Assembly (NCBI RefSeq): GCF_030818255.1
Contig: NZ_JAUTAG010000001.1
Location: 2,728,001-2,792,000, forward strand
From: Microbacterium sp. SORGH_AS_0969
Lineage (GTDB): Bacteria > Actinomycetota > Actinomycetes > Actinomycetales > Microbacteriaceae
Length of the DNA: 64,000 nt
Reading direction: 5' to 3'
The position numbers and the translations under genes are program-made. Each line of letters begins with the position of its first letter. Position 1 is the first letter of the stretch. This document shows, piece by piece, positions 43,999 to 53,969 of the stretch. The notes below the pieces were generated by a model, which saw only the letters and a program-made list of their open reading frames with translations, did no database searches and was not told the DNA's origin.

Positions 43999-44724
43999 GG
44001 GAATGGATGCCAGTGGATCGGTGCTGCGGTCGGGGTGGGGTGTGTGCCGTCGTGCGGAGTTCGGCCGCGGCGCGCCGGTTCGGGCCGCCGCGTGGCGGCG
44101 TGTCGTGCACGGACTCCGCGCGACGGTACGCCCCGAGTGCCTGCCGCTCGTGCGAACCGCGCACGAACTCCGCGGGACGGCACGCCCCGAGTGCCCGCCG
44201 CGCGTCGGCCACGACCTCCGCCGGACGGTACGCCCCGGCGGTCCGCCGCCGGCGAATGGATGCCGTGGGCCGGTGCTGCTGTTGGGGTGGGGTGTGCCGT
44301 CGTGCGGAGTTTGGCCGCGGCGCGCCGGTTCGGGCCGTCCCGTGGCGGCGTGTCGGCCACGGACTCCGCGCGACGGTACGCCCCGGCGGCCCGCCGCCTG
44401 TACGAACCGGTGCACGACCTCCGCCGGACGGCACGTCCCGGGCGCCGCACGCCAGGGGGAATGGATGCCAGTGGATTGGTGCTGCGGTCGGGGTGGGGTG
44501 TGTGCCGTCGTGCGGAGTTCGGCCGCGGCGCGCCGGTTCGGGCCGTCCGGTGACGGCGTGTCGGCCACGAACTCCGCGCGACGGCGCGCCTCGAGTGCCC
44601 GCCGCCCGTACGAACCGGCGACCGACTCCGCGCGACGGAGCGCCGCGAGTACCGACCGGTCCCGCGACTCGGCGGCAACCTCCGCGCGACGGTACGCCCC
44701 GGCGGCCCGCCGCCCGGGAATGGA
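43999..44724. repeat. Array of three 205-259 bp degenerate repeat units
   Basis: GAATGGATGCC begins units at 44001, 44254, 44459 and a remnant at 44718. Each unit has TGCCGTCGTGCGGAGTT (forward) and two to four sub-copies of ACTCCGCGCGACGGTACGCC (inverted relative to the first), so each can fold into branched hairpins. Similar words occur at 34496-34843. No open frame has real codon structure; the long apparent proteins are Arg/Pro/Ala artefacts. The spacing between sub-copies is about 55-65 bases but they are too degenerate for a CRISPR array. Confidence 0.8.
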
Positions 44725-44764
44725 TGCCGCTGCCCCGGCGCCGCCCCCGAGAACCGCCCCGGAC

Positions 44765-45748
44765 TCAGCGCTCCCCGGGGTAGACGACGCCAATCTGGCG
44801 GCGCACCTCGTCGAGGACGCCCATGATGGCGACGGTCTCGTCGATGGGCAGCAGGTCGCTCGAGGTCACGCCGGCCGCGACGAAGCGCTCGGCGGCCTCG
44901 GCCTGGAACTGCATCCCGCGGCCCTCGATCTCGGTCGTGAACTCTTCGAGCACGTCTCCGTCGGGCGACACGACGCGGAAGGACGTGGGGGTATACCAGA
45001 CCCGGTCGATCTCGATCCGGGCCTCGGTGCCCACGATCTGCGCCGTGTTGGCTCCCGCCCCGCGCGACGACGACACGGTGGTCGAGACGGCGCCGCCGGG
45101 GTGCACGAAGAGCGTGGCGACCTCGGCGTCGCTGCCGGCATCCGACAGCCGGGCGACAGCCGAGACGCTCTCCGGCAGGCCGAGCACGTCGACGGCGAAC
45201 GAGATCGGGTAGATGCCGAGGTCGAGCAGGGCACCGCCCCCGAGCTCGAGGGCGTTCAGGCGGTGGGCGGGGTCGGTCGAGATCTTCTGCGTGTGATCGG
45301 CCGAGACCACGCGGATCTCACCGAGGGTTCCCTCGGCGATGATCTCGCGGATGCGCACCATGTGGGGCAGGTAGCGCGTCCACATCGCCTCCATGGCGAG
45401 CAGGCCCTTCTCAGCGGCGCGGTCGCGGATGATCGCGGCTTCTGTCTCGTTGAGGGTGAAGGGTTTCTCGACGAGGACGTGCTTGCCGTGGTCGAGAGCG
45501 AGCAGCGCGTTGTCGACGTGACCGGGGTGCGGCGTGGCGATGTACACGATGTCGACCGTCGGGTCGCTCACGAGCTCTTCGTAAGACCCGTGCGCGTGCG
45601 GGATGTCGTACGTCGCGGCGAACTCGCGCGCGCTCTCGATGCGGCGCGAGCCGACGGCGGCGACGTCGAGACCCGCCGTGCGGAGGTCGGAGGTGAAGGC
45701 GTGGGCGATGCCACCTGTCGCGAGGATGCCCCAGTGCAGTCCGGTCAT
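44765..45748 (-). CDS. Gfo/Idh/MocA-family oxidoreductase
   Basis: 327 residues. The N-terminal Rossmann fold (WGILATGGIAHAFTSDL) has GGIA in place of the stricter GxGxxG. VDIVYIATPHPGHVDNAL and LVEKPFTLNETEA carry the conserved EKP motif. GGGALLDLGIYPISFAVDVLG (part) is the dimerisation/substrate region. The family oxidises or epimerises sugars, inositols or related polyols with NAD(P). Substrate unknown, but the neighbourhood contains sugar regulation. Start 45748 is 6 bases after TACGGT. Confidence 0.88.
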   Translation of the reverse strand: MTGLHWGILATGGIAHAFTSDLRTAGLDVAAVGSRRIESAREFAATYDIPHAHGSYEELVSDPTVDIVYIATPHPGHVDNALLALDHGKHVLVEKPFTLNETEAAIIRDRAAEKGLLAMEAMWTRYLPHMVRIREIIAEGTLGEIRVVSADHTQKISTDPAHRLNALELGGGALLDLGIYPISFAVDVLGLPESVSAVARLSDAGSDAEVATLFVHPGGAVSTTVSSSRGAGANTAQIVGTEARIEIDRVWYTPTSFRVVSPDGDVLEEFTTEIEGRGMQFQAEAAERFVAAGVTSSDLLPIDETVAIMGVLDEVRRQIGVVYPGER

Positions 45749-45754
45749 GCTTCC

Positions 45755-45777
45755 ACCGTATCGGCGGCGTCCGACAC
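45755..45777 (-). promoter_or_regulatory. RecA-NDp/PafBC-like promoter of the Gfo/Idh gene
   Basis: Minus strand: GTGTCGGAC, 8 bases, TACGGT, 6 bases, ATG at 45748. Confidence 0.5.
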
Positions 45778-45831
45778 CGACCGTTCCGTCTGCGCGAGAA
45801 GTCCCGGATGCCGCGGGCATAGGCTCGCTGC

Positions 45832-47154
45832 ATGACGCCCGTCGAGCGATTCCGCGAGCTCCTGCGCATCCCCACCGTCTCCCGGGCAGATCCCGCCGAG
45901 ATCGACGACGCGCGGTTCGACGAGTTCCATGCGGCGCTCGAGCGGCTCTACCCGCTGACCCACGCCCGGCTGGAGCGCGAGGTCGTCGCCGGTCACTCCC
46001 TGCTGTACCGGTGGGCGGGGGAGACGGCCGATGCGCCCCTGGTGCTCCTCGCGCACCAGGACGTCGTGCCGGTGGACGGGCAGGAGTGGCGGCATCCGCC
46101 CTTCGACGCCGTGATCGACGGCGACGGGTCTGATCGGGCGATATATGCCCGCGGAGCCATAGACGATAAGGGCGCTCTGGTCGCGATCCTCGAGGCGGTC
46201 GAAGAAGCGCTGTCGGAGGGGGTCACGCCGCGAACCGACGTGTGGCTCGCCTTCGGCCACGACGAAGAGACGCACGGCTCCGGAGCGCGTGCGATCGCCT
46301 CGCTCATCGAGCAGCGCGGCATCCGTCCCGCTCTCGTGATCGACGAGGGTGGGGCCGTGGTCGAGGGCGCGCTGCCGGGCGTGGCGGCGCCCACCGCGAT
46401 GATCGGCGTCGCCGAGCGCGGTGTGGCGACGTTCGACCTGGTCACGCGCGAGGCCGGCGGCCACGCCTCGACCCCGCCGCGCCTGCCCGCCACCGCGCGG
46501 CTCGCCCGAGCGATCGACCGTCTGCGTCGACGTCCGTTCCCGCTCCGCCTCGCGGATCCCGTGCGCGCGATGCTCGGCACCGCCGCCGCCCACGCGACCG
46601 AACCCCTGCGCACGCTCTTCCGGCGTACGAGTCTGTCGGCGCCGCTCGTCACCGCCGCGTTCTCTCTGCTCGGCCCCGAGACGAATGCGCTCGTCCGCAC
46701 GACCGCGGTCGTCACCCGGCTCGAGGGTGCCGCCGGCGAGAACGTCCTGGCCACGACGGCGCGCGCGAGCGTGAACGTCCGCCTCCTCCCCGGTGACACG
46801 CTCTCCGACGTCGCGATCCATCTCCGCCGCGCCGTCGCGGATCCGTTCGTCGACATCGAGCTCCGCCAGGGCGGCGAGGCCTCTCCGGTGTCACCGTGGC
46901 ACGGCGAGGAGTGGCGTCGAGTGGCGAGCGCGGTGGTCGCGACGCTCGGCGACGACGTGGTGCCCCTGCCGTACCTGCAGCTCGGGGCGAGCGACAGTCG
47001 CTTCTACACCGGTCTCACCGCGAACGTGTACCGCTTCGCACCGTTCCGCCTCACCCGCTCCGAGCGCGACGCGCTGCATGCGCCGGACGAGCGCATCCGC
47101 GTGGATTCCTGGCTCCGCGGCATCCGCTTCTACCGGGCTCTGCTCGAATCCTGA
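45832..47154 (+). CDS. M20-family metallopeptidase (carboxypeptidase/dipeptidase type)
   Basis: 440 residues. LVLLAHQDVVPVDGQEW has the first zinc-ligand His and Asp; IYARGAIDDKGALVAILEAVEEAL has the bridging Asp; FGHDEETHGSGA has the catalytic Glu pair. A lid domain around GERGVATFDLVTREAGGHAS-type sequence (AERGVATFDLVTREAGGHAS) follows. It hydrolyses dipeptides or N-acylated amino acids in the cytoplasm; the exact substrate is unknown. ATG 45832 lies 6 bases after TAGGCT (leaderless). Divergent from the Gfo/Idh gene. Confidence 0.9.
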   Translation: MTPVERFRELLRIPTVSRADPAEIDDARFDEFHAALERLYPLTHARLEREVVAGHSLLYRWAGETADAPLVLLAHQDVVPVDGQEWRHPPFDAVIDGDGSDRAIYARGAIDDKGALVAILEAVEEALSEGVTPRTDVWLAFGHDEETHGSGARAIASLIEQRGIRPALVIDEGGAVVEGALPGVAAPTAMIGVAERGVATFDLVTREAGGHASTPPRLPATARLARAIDRLRRRPFPLRLADPVRAMLGTAAAHATEPLRTLFRRTSLSAPLVTAAFSLLGPETNALVRTTAVVTRLEGAAGENVLATTARASVNVRLLPGDTLSDVAIHLRRAVADPFVDIELRQGGEASPVSPWHGEEWRRVASAVVATLGDDVVPLPYLQLGASDSRFYTGLTANVYRFAPFRLTRSERDALHAPDERIRVDSWLRGIRFYRALLES

Positions 47155-47205
47155 CCGTGCGATCGCGCGCGACACGCAACGGGCGAAGCGCCGGGTTATC
47201 CTCGT

Positions 47206-47217
47206 GTGACCGGTCAC
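47206..47217. promoter_or_regulatory. LacI-type operator upstream of the transporter regulator
   Basis: GTGACCGGTCAC, a perfect 12-bp palindrome with central CG, 31 bases before the lacI start. The same word, with outer TGTGA/TCACA, is repeated at 48359-48384 in front of the transporter operon, which points to autoregulation. Confidence 0.75.
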
Positions 47218-47247
47218 GCGAGGACCGTTGACGCAAAGAGGCGAACC

Positions 47248-48273
47248 ATGAGCGAGACCGACCTTCCGGATGCCACGGGCCGGGCCCCCAGCATCCGCGA
47301 CGTGGCGCGTCTCGCGGGGGTGTCGTATCAGACGGTCTCCCGGGTCATCAACAACAGCCCCCAGCTGCGCCCCGAGACGGCGGCGCGGGTCCGCTCGGCG
47401 ATCGCCGAGCTGAAGTTCGTCCCGAACCAGGCGGCTCGCGCCCTCGCGACGAGTCGTTCGCGTCTCATCGGCGTCCTCGGGCCGAGGACGACGACGCACG
47501 GCACGGCGACGATGGTCCAGGCCATCGAGTCCGCAGCCCGCGCCGCGGGATACCGGCTGACCCTGACGAACCTGGCCACGAGCGCCCCCGAGGACGTGCG
47601 CGCCTCGATCGACCACCTCATGCAGCAGTCGGTCGAGGGGCTGATCGCGGTGGCGCCGCAGACGCGCGTCGTTCCGATCCTCGACGAGCTGCGGCTCCCC
47701 GTGCCGGTGCAGATCGTCGCCTCGACGGGCACCTCGACCTCGCACAACGACCAGGCGGCCGGTGCGCGTGCCGCGGTGCGCCACCTCATCGAGATCGGGC
47801 ATACGCGCATCCTGCACATCGCCGGTCCCCGCGACTGGGTCGAGGCCGACCACCGCATGCGGGGGTACCTGGCGGAGATGGATGCCAACGACCTCGCACC
47901 GCGTCCCCCCGTCCTCGGCGACTGGACGGCGCAGTTCGGTTTCGAAGCGGGCCTCGAACTGCTGCGCACCGAGGATGCGACCGCGGTGTTCGCGGGCAAT
48001 GACCATATGGCGCTCGGGTTCATGCATGCCGTCCGGGCCATAGGACGCTTGGTGCCCGAGGACATCTCGGTGGTCGGCTTCGACGACGTGCCGGAGTCGG
48101 CGCACCTGTGGCCACCGCTGACGACGGTGCGGCAGGACTTCGCGGGCATCGGCGCGCGCGCGGTGCGCGAGGTCCTCGCCGCGTTGGGTGAACCCGCCGA
48201 CGCGGGCGCCTCGGTCGAGCCCGACCACCTGCGCCTGATCGTGCGGTCGTCGACCGCTCCGCCCAGTCGCTGA
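47248..48273 (+). CDS. LacI-family regulator of the monosaccharide transporter
   Basis: 341 residues. RDVARLAGVSYQTVSRVINN (about 16-35) is the helix-turn-helix; RAARALATSRSRLIGVLGP-type hinge follows (ARALATSRSRLIG). The effector domain has AVFAGNDHMALGFMHAVRAIG and VSVVGFDDVPES-like IVGFDDV (SVVGFDDVPESAHLWPPLTT). Palindromes GTGACCGGTCAC in its own promoter and in front of the downstream ABC operon define its regulon. A sugar inducer, perhaps arabinose, xylose or galactose, is likely. ATG 47248 has AAAGAGG upstream. Confidence 0.92.
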   Translation: MSETDLPDATGRAPSIRDVARLAGVSYQTVSRVINNSPQLRPETAARVRSAIAELKFVPNQAARALATSRSRLIGVLGPRTTTHGTATMVQAIESAARAAGYRLTLTNLATSAPEDVRASIDHLMQQSVEGLIAVAPQTRVVPILDELRLPVPVQIVASTGTSTSHNDQAAGARAAVRHLIEIGHTRILHIAGPRDWVEADHRMRGYLAEMDANDLAPRPPVLGDWTAQFGFEAGLELLRTEDATAVFAGNDHMALGFMHAVRAIGRLVPEDISVVGFDDVPESAHLWPPLTTVRQDFAGIGARAVREVLAALGEPADAGASVEPDHLRLIVRSSTAPPSR

Positions 48274-48316
48274 TCGTCACATTTCGGCAACGGCTGGACG
48301 GCGTGCGCACGGGGAC

Positions 48317-48347
48317 TTGACACGTCGGTCCCGCACGGGGGTAGCAT
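48317..48347 (+). promoter_or_regulatory. Promoter of the monosaccharide transporter operon
   Basis: -35 TTGACA at 48317-48322 and -10 TAGCAT at 48342-48347, 19 bases apart. The expected transcription start, near 48354, lies just before two LacI-type operators, so a bound repressor would block RNA polymerase. Confidence 0.6.
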
Positions 48348-48358
48348 CACACACACAA

Positions 48359-48384
48359 TGTGAACGGTCACATGACCGGTCACA
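48359..48384. promoter_or_regulatory. Two overlapping LacI-type operators
   Basis: TGTGAACGGTCACA (48359-48372) and CATGACCGGTCACA (48371-48384) are imperfect copies of the palindrome TGTGACCGGTCACA, with centres 12 bases apart, and match the operator at 47206-47217. Confidence 0.8.
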
Positions 48385-48549
48385 CGGCCGACGGGACTCG
48401 CTGCGGAGCGGATCCGTCGAGACGAAGATGTTTCGACCGTCTTTCGTTTCGCCCTGTCGACTCGTGCGCCCGGTGTGACCTCGTCCGCAGAGACCGCGGT
48501 GGGCTCCGCGTGGAGAGACCGCGACACAAACCCAATGGAGGGAACCAGA

Positions 48550-49668
48550 GTGAACAAGCACAGCATGCTCAAGACGATCGCCGGAGTGGGCGTTCTCGCG
48601 CTCGGCATCGGCCTGGCCGGTTGCGCCGGCGACCGCACGGGCAACAGCGCCGGCGGCGACCAGGAGGCGGGCGGCACCATCGGCGTCGCGATGCCGACCC
48701 AGCAGTCGGAGCGGTGGATCGCCGACGGCAACAACGTCAAGTCGCAGCTCGAGGAGCTCGGCTACCAGGTCGACCTGCAGTACGCCAACGACGACATCCC
48801 CACCCAGGTCTCGCAGATCGAGAACATGATCACCACGGGCGCCAAGGCCCTGATCATCGCCTCGATCGACGGCACCACGCTCACCGACGTGCTGCAGCAG
48901 GCCAAGGACGCGAACATCCCCGTCATCGCGTACGACCGCCTCATCAACGGCACCGAGAACGTCGACTACTACACGACATTCGACAACTACAAGGTCGGCG
49001 TCCAGCAGGCCACCTCGCTCCTCACGGGCCTCGGTGTCCTCGACGCCTCGGGCAAGGAGACCGGCGCCACCGGTCCGTTCAACATCGAGCTGTTCGCCGG
49101 AAGCCCCGACGACAACAACGCCACGTTCTTCTGGAACGGCGCGATGGACACCCTGAAGCCCTACATGGACAAGGGCGTGCTCGTGGTCCCCTCGGGTCAG
49201 ACCGAGTTCGGCCAGGCGGCGATCCTCCGCTGGCTGCCCGAGACGGCGCAGAAGCGCATGGAGAACATCCTCACCGTCATCGGCGGCACCAAGCTCAACG
49301 GTGTGCTCTCGCCCTACGACGGTCTGTCGATCGGCATCATCTCGGCACTCACCTCGGGCGGCTACTCGGCCACCGACCTCCCCGTCATCACGGGTCAGGA
49401 CGCCGAGGCCGGCTCGATCAAGTCGATCATCGCCGGCGAGCAGTACTCGACGATCTTCAAGGACACGCGCGAGCTCGCCAAGCAGGCCGTGACCATGGTC
49501 GACGACATCCGCAAGGGTGAGACCCCCGAGGTCAACGACGAGAAGACCTACGACAACGGCAAGAAGGTCGTCCCCTCGTACCTCCTCCAGTCGACGATCG
49601 TCACCAAGGACAACTACAAGGAAGTCCTGATCGACAGCGGTTACTACACCGAGGCCGACCTCAAGTAA
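48550..49668 (+). CDS. chvE: Multiple-monosaccharide ABC transporter, substrate-binding lipoprotein (ChvE-like)
   Basis: 372 residues. [14 protein letters not shown] is the lipoprotein signal, with the lipidated Cys near residue 22. The mature domain ([19 protein letters not shown], then [20 protein letters not shown]) is the periplasmic binding protein type 1 (ribose/galactose) fold as in ChvE and xylose-binding proteins; aromatic residues for sugar stacking (SERW, YDRL) are present. GTG 48550 is preferred over the ATG at 48535 because GGAGGGA then sits correctly upstream. First gene of an operon with ATPase and permease; controlled by the LacI protein upstream. Confidence 0.92.
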   Translation: MNKHSMLKTIAGVGVLALGIGLAGCAGDRTGNSAGGDQEAGGTIGVAMPTQQSERWIADGNNVKSQLEELGYQVDLQYANDDIPTQVSQIENMITTGAKALIIASIDGTTLTDVLQQAKDANIPVIAYDRLINGTENVDYYTTFDNYKVGVQQATSLLTGLGVLDASGKETGATGPFNIELFAGSPDDNNATFFWNGAMDTLKPYMDKGVLVVPSGQTEFGQAAILRWLPETAQKRMENILTVIGGTKLNGVLSPYDGLSIGIISALTSGGYSATDLPVITGQDAEAGSIKSIIAGEQYSTIFKDTRELAKQAVTMVDDIRKGETPEVNDEKTYDNGKKVVPSYLLQSTIVTKDNYKEVLIDSGYYTEADLK

Positions 49669-49700
49669 TCCCCGCGGGCGTGCCCTGAGCCGCCCGCACA

Positions 49701-49739
49701 GCCTCCGCCGCGATCGATCCGTTCGGTCGCGGCGGAGGC
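49701..49739 (+). terminator. Intercistronic hairpin between binding-protein and ATPase genes
   Basis: GCCTCCGCCGCGA (49701-49713) pairs perfectly with TCGCGGCGGAGGC (49727-49739) around a 13-base loop. No T-run follows, so it is more likely a partial terminator or 3' stabiliser that lets the binding protein be made in excess over the membrane components. Confidence 0.65.
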
Positions 49740-49793
49740 GCCCCCACGTCTCTCACCCCCACCGGCTCCGGCCGGCCCTGCAAGGAGGACCTC

Positions 49794-51338
49794 GTGAGCA
49801 CCATCCTCGAGATGCGCTCGATCACCAAGGAGTTCCCCGGCGTCATCGCGCTCGCCGACGTGTCGTTGACCGTCGAGCGCGGAACGGTCCACGCCATCTG
49901 TGGCGAGAACGGCGCCGGCAAGTCCACTCTCATGAAGGTGCTCAGCGGTGTGTATCCCGCGGGCGACTACCGCGGCGAGATCGTCTTCGACGGCAAGACC
50001 GTCGAGTTCAAAGACATCCGCGACAGCGAATCCGCCGGCATCGTCATCATCCACCAGGAGCTCGCGCTGAGCCCCTACCTCTCGATCGCCGAGAACATCT
50101 TCCTCGGCAACGAGATCACTCACCGCGGTCTCATCGACTGGGACGCGACCAACCGCGAGGCATCCAAGCTCCTCGCCCGCGTCGGGCTCGGCGACAGCCC
50201 CGACGTGCCCGTCAATGAGATCGGCGTCGGCAAGCAGCAGCTCGTCGAGATCGCGAAGGCCCTCTCGAAAGACGTCAAGCTCCTCATCCTCGACGAGCCC
50301 ACCGCGGCCCTGAACGACGACGACTCCGAGCACCTGCTGGACCTGATCCGTCACCTCAAGGGCCAGGGCATCACCTGCATCATCATCAGCCACAAGCTCA
50401 ACGAGATCCGCGCGATCGCCGACGAGGTCACGATCATCCGCGACGGTCGCACGATCGAGACCCTCGATGTCGCCACCGGGGGCACGAGCGAAGACCGCAT
50501 CATCCGCGGGATGGTCGGACGCGAGCTCGAGAACCGCTACCCCGACCGCGACGTCGAGATCGGCGATGAGGTCCTGCGCATCGAGGACTGGAACGTCAGT
50601 CACCCCACGGATGCCACTCGCACGGTCATCCACAACGCGAACCTCACCGTTCGCGCCGGCGAGGTCGTCGGGATCGCAGGCCTGATGGGTGCCGGTCGCA
50701 CCGAGCTCGCGATGAGCGTCTTCGGCAAGAGCTTCGGCTCGCGCATCTCGGGGAACGTCTACGTGCGCGGTCAGAAGGTCGACACTTCGACGGTCCCCGC
50801 GGCGATCCGCAGCGGACTCGCGTACGTCACCGAAGACCGCAAGGGCGCCGGACTCAACCTGATCGACACGATCAAGCGGAACATCTCGATCGCCGGCATG
50901 CGAAAGCTCGTCAAGGGCGGGTTCGTCGACGGCGACGAGGAGTACCTCGTCGCGAACCGCTACCGCAAGTCGATGAACATCAAGGCGCCGAGCGTCGACG
51001 TGGTCGTCGGGAAGCTCTCCGGCGGCAACCAGCAGAAGGTCGTGCTGTCGCAGTGGCTCTTCTCCGACCCCGAGGTGCTCATCCTCGACGAGCCCACGCG
51101 CGGCATCGACGTCGGCGCGAAGTACGAGATCTACACGATCATCAACTCCCTCGCGGCGCAGGGGAAGGGCGTGCTGGTGATCTCTTCGGAGCTCCCCGAG
51201 CTGCTCGGCATCTGCGACCGCATCTACACCCTCAGCGAAGGCCACATCACCGGCCAGCTGCCCATCGAAGAGGCCACTCCCGAGGCACTCATGGTGCTCA
51301 TGACGAAGGAAAAGGAAGCCGACCATGTCAGCGCTTGA
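49794..51338 (+). CDS. mmsA: Multiple-monosaccharide ABC transporter ATP-binding protein
   Basis: 514 residues with two ABC domains, as in GguA/XylG/MglA. First domain: Walker [10 protein letters not shown], signature region [16 protein letters not shown], Walker [12 protein letters not shown]. Second domain: degenerate Walker [11 protein letters not shown], signature LSGGNQQKV, Walker [14 protein letters not shown]. It energises sugar import. GTG 49794 has RBS AAGGAGG. Its end overlaps the permease gene by 14 bases. Confidence 0.93.
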   Translation: MSTILEMRSITKEFPGVIALADVSLTVERGTVHAICGENGAGKSTLMKVLSGVYPAGDYRGEIVFDGKTVEFKDIRDSESAGIVIIHQELALSPYLSIAENIFLGNEITHRGLIDWDATNREASKLLARVGLGDSPDVPVNEIGVGKQQLVEIAKALSKDVKLLILDEPTAALNDDDSEHLLDLIRHLKGQGITCIIISHKLNEIRAIADEVTIIRDGRTIETLDVATGGTSEDRIIRGMVGRELENRYPDRDVEIGDEVLRIEDWNVSHPTDATRTVIHNANLTVRAGEVVGIAGLMGAGRTELAMSVFGKSFGSRISGNVYVRGQKVDTSTVPAAIRSGLAYVTEDRKGAGLNLIDTIKRNISIAGMRKLVKGGFVDGDEEYLVANRYRKSMNIKAPSVDVVVGKLSGGNQQKVVLSQWLFSDPEVLILDEPTRGIDVGAKYEIYTIINSLAAQGKGVLVISSELPELLGICDRIYTLSEGHITGQLPIEEATPEALMVLMTKEKEADHVSA

Positions 51339-52590
51339 CAACACCGTGACCCCGCAGGGTCCCGCGACGCCGAAGGGTCCCGTCGGCGGCGGAGCCGGCG
51401 GCGGTGCCGGCAGCATTCTGCAGTTCTTCACGTCGCGACTGCGTGAGATCGGCATCTTCATCGCCCTGATCGTCATCGTCCTGCTCTTCCAGGCGCTGAC
51501 CGGCGGGCGCCTGCTCACCGCGGGCAACGTGTCGAACATCATCGTCCAGAACAGCTACATCCTGATCCTCGCGATCGGCATGGTGATGATCATCATCGCC
51601 GGCCACATCGACCTCTCGGTCGGTTCGGTCGCCGCCTTCGTCGGTGCGGTCTCGGGTGTGCTGATCGTGCAGTGGGGCCTGCCCTGGTGGCTCGGCATCC
51701 TGCTCTCGCTCCTCCTCGGTGCCGTGGTCGGCATGTGGCAGGGCTTCTGGGTGGCGTACATCGGCATCCCCGCGTTCATCGTGACCTTGGCCGGCATGCT
51801 GCTGTTCCGCGGTCTCACGCAGATGACCCTCGGCAACACCCAGATCACCCCGTTCCCCACCGAGTACCGTGCACTCGGCGGCGGCTACCTGTTCCCCGAC
51901 CTGTTCCCGGCTGCGAGCTCGCCCGCCGAGTGGATCACCGTCGGGCTCGGTGTGCTGACCCTTGTGCTGTTCGTCGTGTCGCAGGTGCGTCAGCGCGCCA
52001 AGCGCGCCGCGCTCGAACTGCAGAACGAGCCGCAGGTCGCCTTCCTCGTCAAGCTCATCGGCGGCGGCGCGCTGATCGCGTACCTCACCTACCTGCTCGG
52101 TGTGGCACCGGGGTCGCGCGGCACGCCCATCGTGCTGGTCGTGCTCGGCGTGCTGATCATCGGGTACTCGACCGTCATGAGCCGGAGCGTCTTCGGCCGC
52201 CACATCTACGCGATCGGCGGCAACCGCACCGCCGCGAAGCTGTCGGGCATCAACACGCGCCGCGTCGACTTCCTGCTGTTCGTGAACATGGGCGTGCTCG
52301 CGGCCCTCGCGGGCATCGTGTTCACGGGTCGCCTGAACTCCGCCGGCCCCGGTGCCGGAAACCTCTTCGAGCTGGATGCCATCGCCGCATCGTTCATCGG
52401 CGGCGCCGCGGTGCAGGGTGGTGTCGGCCGCGTGGTCGGCGCGATCGCCGGTGGTCTGGTCATGGGTGTGCTCAACAACGGCATGTCGCTCATGGGTATC
52501 TCGACCGACGTGCAGCAGTTCATCAAGGGTCTCGTGCTGCTGCTGGCCGTCGCCTTCGACGTGTGGAACAAGAACCGCACGCGCGGTTGA
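51325..52590 (+). CDS. mmsB: Multiple-monosaccharide ABC transporter permease
   Basis: 421 residues, about ten to twelve membrane segments ([46 protein letters not shown], quoted in part). [13 protein letters not shown] is the conserved permease motif of ribose/xylose-type transporters, and [15 protein letters not shown] the cytoplasmic coupling loop. An extra hydrophilic/hydrophobic stretch in the middle (about 210-290) is typical of the long GguB/XylH type. The Gly-rich N-terminal tail is soluble. Overlaps the ATPase gene by 14 bases. Confidence 0.93.
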   Translation: MSALDNTVTPQGPATPKGPVGGGAGGGAGSILQFFTSRLREIGIFIALIVIVLLFQALTGGRLLTAGNVSNIIVQNSYILILAIGMVMIIIAGHIDLSVGSVAAFVGAVSGVLIVQWGLPWWLGILLSLLLGAVVGMWQGFWVAYIGIPAFIVTLAGMLLFRGLTQMTLGNTQITPFPTEYRALGGGYLFPDLFPAASSPAEWITVGLGVLTLVLFVVSQVRQRAKRAALELQNEPQVAFLVKLIGGGALIAYLTYLLGVAPGSRGTPIVLVVLGVLIIGYSTVMSRSVFGRHIYAIGGNRTAAKLSGINTRRVDFLLFVNMGVLAALAGIVFTGRLNSAGPGAGNLFELDAIAASFIGGAAVQGGVGRVVGAIAGGLVMGVLNNGMSLMGISTDVQQFIKGLVLLLAVAFDVWNKNRTRG

Positions 52591-52604
52591 TCCACCCCCC
52601 CATC

Positions 52605-52638
52605 GAGACGCCCCGACGCTTCCGCGCCGGGGCGTCTC
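52605..52638 (+). terminator. Terminator hairpin after the transporter operon
   Basis: GAGACGCCCCG (52605-52615) pairs with CGGGGCGTCTC (52628-52638) around a 12-base loop, 15 bases after the permease stop. There is no T-run. It separates the operon from the next, leaderless gene. Confidence 0.75.
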
Positions 52639-52663
52639 GCCGTTCCTGCGGCAGGATGGAACG

Positions 52664-53905
52664 GTGACCCCCCGCACGCCCCTCCGCCGCGCCGCCGCGG
52701 TGCTCGCCGTGGTCGCGCTGGGCCTCGCCGGTTGCACGGCGACGCCGCCGCGTGAGGGCGGCTCGAGCGACGGGGCCGGGGTGATCGGCGTCGCGCTGCC
52801 CTCGACCGCCGACGCCGGATGGGAGCACGCGGGGGAGGTCGTGGCATCCGAACTCCGCGATCGTGGCTACCGCGTCGATCTGGAGTACGCCGCCGACGAC
52901 GCGCGAACGCAGGCCTCGCAGGTGCAGAACATGCTCACCAAGGGGATGGATGCCGTGATCGTGGCGCCCCTGTCCACCGAGGAGCTCGCGGCGCCCGCTG
53001 AACTCGCCGAGGAAGACGGCGTCCCGATCGCCCTCCTCGGTCGCGGTCTCCCGGTTTCCGGAGCGGGGTTCGCGGCGGTGGTCGAGCCGGAAGAGCTCGG
53101 CCGCGCCCAGGCCCAGGCTCTGCTCGACGCGCTCGACGCCGTGCAGGGGACGGATGCCACGGACCCGACGCCCACACCCGACTCCGACGCCCCCGACTCC
53201 GACGCATCGGAGACGGACGCATCCGCGGACCCCGCACCGGCCTCCCCGGCCGGACCCGTCGAGCTCACCGTGCTCGCCGGTGCCGCGGACGACGCCTGGG
53301 AGCAGCGACGCTTCGCCGCCGCGCGCGAGGCCCTGGCCTCCGCGGTCGACGAGGGGCGCGTCGTGATCACGTCGGGCGCCACGTGGGACGACGCCGCTGT
53401 CGCCGACGATCCGCTCGACGTGTCGGACGCGGCGGAGAAGCGCGCCCGAGTGGTCGTCGCGGTCACGGACGCGGACGGCGAGACGCCCGGCCGCCCCGCG
53501 TTCCTCGCGCTCGGTGACGACGTCACCCGCGGCGTGGTGACCGCGCTCACCACCGACCCGCCCGCGGGCGAGACCCCTTCACCCACGCCTTCGCCGTCGC
53601 GCGCGGCCGAGCGTCCGGACCCGATCGTCGTCGGTTCGGGGGCCGACCTCGCCACCGCGCGTGCCCTCGACGCGGGTGTCGTCGCCGCGACCGTGTTCGT
53701 CGACACGCGCGATCTGGCCGCGCCGATCGCCGATGCGATCGAGGCGCTGCTCGACGAGCGCGAACCGGTGTCGGACGGCACCGAGATCCCCGGACTGACG
53801 GACGCCCCGGCTGTCGCGGTCGGCCCGCAGACCGTTCGTGCCGACGACATCACGCGTGTCCTGCTCGACACCGGCTGGCTGACCCCCGAAGAGCTTTCGG
53901 GATAA
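52664..53905 (+). CDS. Diverged sugar-binding-protein paralogue, lipoprotein with disordered insertion
   Basis: 413 residues. The signal ends in the lipobox LAGC (Cys24). Residues about 38-128 align by eye with the binding protein two genes upstream: IGVALPSTADAGWEHAG against [17 protein letters not shown], and EYAADDARTQASQVQNMLTKG against [21 protein letters not shown] (both quoted in part). An Asp/Ser/Pro-rich insertion (about 162-198) and a second Pro/Thr stretch (about 300) are absent from the paralogue. It lies behind its own leaderless start (CAGGAT, 6 bases before GTG) and after a terminator. Probably an old tandem duplicate with an altered role; sugar-binding residues look poorly kept. 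Confidence 0.8.
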   Translation: MTPRTPLRRAAAVLAVVALGLAGCTATPPREGGSSDGAGVIGVALPSTADAGWEHAGEVVASELRDRGYRVDLEYAADDARTQASQVQNMLTKGMDAVIVAPLSTEELAAPAELAEEDGVPIALLGRGLPVSGAGFAAVVEPEELGRAQAQALLDALDAVQGTDATDPTPTPDSDAPDSDASETDASADPAPASPAGPVELTVLAGAADDAWEQRRFAAAREALASAVDEGRVVITSGATWDDAAVADDPLDVSDAAEKRARVVVAVTDADGETPGRPAFLALGDDVTRGVVTALTTDPPAGETPSPTPSPSRAAERPDPIVVGSGADLATARALDAGVVAATVFVDTRDLAAPIADAIEALLDEREPVSDGTEIPGLTDAPAVAVGPQTVRADDITRVLLDTGWLTPEELSG

Positions 53906-53969
53906 CCCGAACGAGGGCGGGGGCTGCCCGGGCGGTGCGGAGGCGAGGCCCACCCCTACCGTGGAACAC

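Noticed and set aside
43999..44724. Possible CRISPR array (short repeats every 55-65 bases)
   Set aside because: Repeats vary at many positions, spacers are themselves repeated between units, and there are no cas genes in the window.
43080..44790. Long overlapping open frames on both strands across the repeat region
   Set aside because: Their products are Arg/Pro/Ala-rich, follow the repeat units, and have no domain; high GC removes stop codons from all frames.
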